The position numbers were made by a program, and so were the translations under genes. A stretch of DNA of 7,510 nucleotides from JAVBLV01 sp031553195 (lineage in GTDB: Bacteria > Bacteroidota > Bacteroidia > Bacteroidales > P3), in the NCBI GenBank assembly GCA_031553195.1, contig JAVBLV010000012.1, positions 1 through 7,510 of the forward strand, read 5' to 3'. Below are positions 6,247 to 7,510 of the stretch, piece by piece. Under the pieces are notes generated by a model. It was not told the DNA's origin, ran no database searches, and was given only the letters and a program-made list of their open reading frames with translations. Position 1 is the stretch's first letter. Each line of letters opens with the position of its first letter.

Positions 6247-6249
6247 ATT

Positions 6250-7011
6250 ATGAAAGCAATTATTATAGAAGATGAAATTGTAGCGGCGCAGGCATTAGAA
6301 TCGCTGATAAAGGAAGTACAACCTGATATGGAAATTTTGGTTGTGTTACAATCTATCGATGAAAGTGTGGAATGGTTTCAACTTCACCCTATGCCCGATT
6401 TGGTTTTTATGGATATTCACTTAGCCGACGGTTCTTCATTTGGTATTTTTAATGAGGTAGATATTTCTTGCCCCATTATTTTTACAACCGCCTATGACGA
6501 ATATGCCCTGAAAGCTTTCGAGGTCAACAGTATCGATTATTTGCTTAAACCCATTAGCAAACAAGATTTGGAACGAGCCATTAATAAGTACAAAAAAATG
6601 ACTCCCAGTCCGGCGGAAAATATTGAGTTGATCCAAAAACTACTCAATAATTTAAAACAGACTTCTTCAAATTATAAAAACTATTTTTTGGTTCCGGATA
6701 GAGATCGTCTAATTCCCGTATCGGTTAACGATATTGCCTTTATTTGTATTGATTCTAAAATGGTAAAGGCGGTTGGTTTCAAACAAAAAAATTATTATTT
6801 GGATCAAACTCTGGATGAAATCATGCATCAACTATCTCCTGAACATTTTTTCCGCGCCAACAGACAGTATATTGTTGCCCGTTCTGCTATTAAAGATTTG
6901 TCTGTTTGGTTCGGAGGAAAACTTTCAATAAATTTGATTATCCCCACCCCTGAACGGATTGTCGTAAGCAAAGCCAGAGTAGGCGAATGCAAAAAATGGA
7001 TTGCAGAATAA
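6250..7011 (+). CDS. LytTR-family response regulator
   Basis: This 253-residue cytoplasmic regulator is the likely partner of the kinase upstream. The receiver domain spans about residues 1-115: acidic pocket Glu7/Asp8, phospho-acceptor Asp55 in LVFMDIHLADG (51-61), Thr80 in IIFTTAYDEYALKAF (76-90), and Lys100 in YLLKP (97-101). A linker (about 116-143) leads to a LytTR DNA-binding domain (about 145-250), marked by FLVPDRDRLIPVSVNDIAFI (146-165), FFRANRQYIVA (200-210) and the C-terminal VVSKARVGECKKWI (238-251). LytTR domains usually bind pairs of short direct repeats. The ATG at 6250 (MKAIIIEDE) gives the canonical receiver start. An upstream in-frame ATG at 6205 would add 15 residues encoded by the palindrome and is rejected. 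Likely targets include this cluster, but that is inferred from position. Confidence 0.93.
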   Translation: MKAIIIEDEIVAAQALESLIKEVQPDMEILVVLQSIDESVEWFQLHPMPDLVFMDIHLADGSSFGIFNEVDISCPIIFTTAYDEYALKAFEVNSIDYLLKPISKQDLERAINKYKKMTPSPAENIELIQKLLNNLKQTSSNYKNYFLVPDRDRLIPVSVNDIAFICIDSKMVKAVGFKQKNYYLDQTLDEIMHQLSPEHFFRANRQYIVARSAIKDLSVWFGGKLSINLIIPTPERIVVSKARVGECKKWIAE

Positions 7012-7017
7012 ATGATA

Positions 7018-7073
7018 CAATATTGAACATTCTAATGCTTGGCATGTTATTTATTTTAAATAACAATATTGTT
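7018..7073. other. Cluster of AT-rich palindromes between regulator and small gene
   Basis: Three palindromic sites lie in this 82-bp gap: CAATATTG (7018-7025), GTTATTTA-TTT-TAAATAAC (7046-7064, perfect 8-bp arms), and AACAATATTGTT (7062-7073), which repeats the core of the first. The 8-bp stem is almost all A-T and has no T-run after it, so it would be a weak terminator. The paired CAATATTG motifs, 44 bp apart, could be regulator sites for the following gene. No clear -33/-7 promoter was found here. Confidence 0.35.
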
Positions 7074-7093
7074 AATAATAAATTACCCGTACA

Positions 7094-7366
7094 ATGAAAA
7101 CATTAGATTTAGACGCAATACTGCAAAAGAAAAATATGGCTTTAAATGAAGTTTCGGACGCTTTAGACAAAGCTATTACAAAGGCTTATACAAGTGGAAA
7201 AAGTATTTCGGACGAAACCAAAGATGCATTGGAAACTTGCAGAACGGAACTTAAAGACGCTTCCAAAGAAAAAGTAGATGGCATTATTAAGCGTCTGCAA
7301 AAGATCTCCGATAAATTGGCAAAAGAAGAAGAAAAAGAAAATCCGGAAGCTCCTAAATCCGAATAG
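7094..7366 (+). CDS. Small charged helical protein of unknown function
   Basis: I do not recognise this 90-residue protein. It has no signal peptide or membrane segment, so it is expected in the cytoplasm. The sequence is rich in Lys, Glu, Asp and Ala with heptad-like spacing of Leu, Ile and Val, suggesting three helices: about 4-33, 38-57 and 58-79, possibly a coiled-coil bundle. A disordered acidic tail with KEEEKENPEAPKSE (77-90) follows. A single Cys (Cys49) is present. The start at ATG 7094 is the only reasonable one, and codon use resembles that of its neighbours. It is co-directional with the regulator gene but 82 bp away behind palindromes, so it may be a separate transcript. An insertion-sequence end seems to begin a few bases after its stop codon. 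Confidence 0.7.
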   Translation: MKTLDLDAILQKKNMALNEVSDALDKAITKAYTSGKSISDETKDALETCRTELKDASKEKVDGIIKRLQKISDKLAKEEEKENPEAPKSE

Positions 7367-7400
7367 TTGAAGGACACTGTCCATACTTATGTGTAAATAG

Positions 7401-7432
7401 AAAACTACGGGCAAGATTCTCGTAGTTTTTTT
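7401..7432 (+). terminator. Rho-independent terminator-like hairpin
   Basis: AAAACTACG (7401-7409) pairs perfectly with CGTAGTTTT (7421-7429) across an 11-nt loop that could add a G-T and a G-C pair. The right arm runs into seven T residues (7426-7432). It would end transcripts arriving from the efflux cluster and small gene. If the insertion-sequence call is right, the hairpin belongs to the element and would shield the transposase gene from outside transcription. On the minus strand the run of A before the left arm gives only four T residues. Confidence 0.7.
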
Positions 7433-7441
7433 ATTTATTTA

Positions 7442-7449
7442 TAACTTTG
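7442..7449 (+). promoter_or_regulatory. Putative -7 promoter element of the transposase gene
   Basis: TAACTTTG is an exact match to the Bacteroidota -7 form TAnnTTTG and lies 20 bp before the ATG at 7470, giving a predicted leader of about 14 nt. No TTTG is found at the expected -33 position, where the terminator arm lies instead, so the promoter would be weak or depend on sequence differing from consensus. Confidence 0.4.
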
Positions 7450-7469
7450 AAAAAGAAAGGACACAAAGC

Positions 7470-7510
7470 ATGGAGATTCCCAAAGAATTATTAAGCAAAG
7501 AATTTTTGTC
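7470..7510 (+). CDS. Putative IS256-family transposase, first 13 codons only
   Basis: The ATG at 7470 opens a frame, MEIPKELLSKEFL, that stays open to the window edge. From memory this resembles the N-terminus of IS256-family (mutator-type, DDE) transposases in Bacteroidota, which often open with a Leu/Lys/Glu-rich segment containing an EFLSQF-like motif. No catalytic residue is in view. The upstream terminal-repeat-like sequence, hairpin and -7 element support the call. An ordinary chromosomal gene cannot be excluded from so few residues. Confidence 0.45.
   Translation, partial: MEIPKELLSKEFL

Larger units (their letters stand above)
7372..7510 (+). mobile_element. Putative left end of an IS256-family insertion sequence
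   Basis: From 7372 the sequence begins with GGACACTGTCC and continues into TATGTGTAAATAG (7388-7400). From memory, IS256-family terminal repeats often contain a TGTCC...TGTGTAAA-like core. A terminator-like hairpin, a -7 promoter element and a start codon follow, whose first residues fit an IS256-type transposase. That is the expected order inward from a left end. The right end is outside the window, so the exact boundary and any target-site duplication cannot be judged. The gap to the stop codon at 7366 is only about 5 bp. Confidence 0.45.

Noticed and set aside
6205..6249. ATG start giving a 15-residue extension of the response regulator
   Set aside because: The extension is encoded by the nested palindrome, and the receiver domain begins in the normal way at the ATG at 6250.
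7046..7064. Rho-independent terminator after the response-regulator gene
   Set aside because: The stem is almost entirely A-T and no T-run follows, so it is kept only as a palindrome.
7163..7414. Minus-strand open frames opposite the small gene, rich in Phe and Ser
   Set aside because: The Phe-rich runs are the complement of Lys and Glu codons in the real gene. One also runs through the terminator region.
7370..7464. AAGGACAC repeated at 7370-7377 and 7457-7464 as flanking target duplications
   Set aside because: The copies are only about 90 bp apart, both lie on the left side of the putative transposase gene, and nothing between them resembles a complete element.

Overview
The window looks like a chromosomal segment of a Bacteroidota bacterium, probably Bacteroidales-like; this is inferred and not proven. 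The evidence is a low-GC sequence, starts mostly without Shine-Dalgarno sites, matches to the Bacteroidota promoter form (TTTG near -33, TAnnTTTG near -7), and proteins typical of that phylum: a separately encoded MacB-type ATPase and permease, and a LytS/LytTR-type sensor and regulator pair.

Layout. Positions 1-340 are a mostly non-coding, AT-rich divergent region. It holds a possible leftward promoter with the first codons of a gene that leaves the window at the left edge, a short palindrome, a degenerate 7-bp tandem repeat (190-217), a stem-like inverted repeat (236-264), and a rightward promoter (285-314). Positions 341-7011 form one co-directional cluster of six genes: TolC-like outer-membrane channel (341-1636), MacA-like periplasmic adaptor (1705-2895), MacB/LolD-type ABC ATPase (2967-3707), MacB-type permease (3823-5043), four-helix LytS-type histidine kinase (5124-6167) and LytTR response regulator (6250-7011). 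A small charged protein of unknown function follows (7094-7366). From about 7372 to the right edge the sequence looks like the left end of an insertion sequence, with the first 13 codons of a putative IS256-family transposase.

How the genes work together. The first four genes supply every part of a MacA-MacB-TolC-type machine: ATPase, mechanotransmitting permease, periplasmic adaptor and outer-membrane duct. Such systems move substrates from the periplasm or inner membrane to the outside. The two-component pair at the end of the same cluster probably senses an envelope or peptide-like stress and controls the exporter. The substrate cannot be read from the sequence.

The most unusual feature is in the spacers. 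All five gaps inside the cluster are fairly long (68-115 bp) and all carry structured sequence. Three have a degenerate repeat with a 9-bp period, built on AACGTT/AACTTTGTA. Two have a nested GC-rich palindrome that ends 3-6 nt before the start codon. Some 9-bp units resemble the published LytTR-domain recognition consensus, which raises the possibility that the cluster's own regulator binds within its operon.
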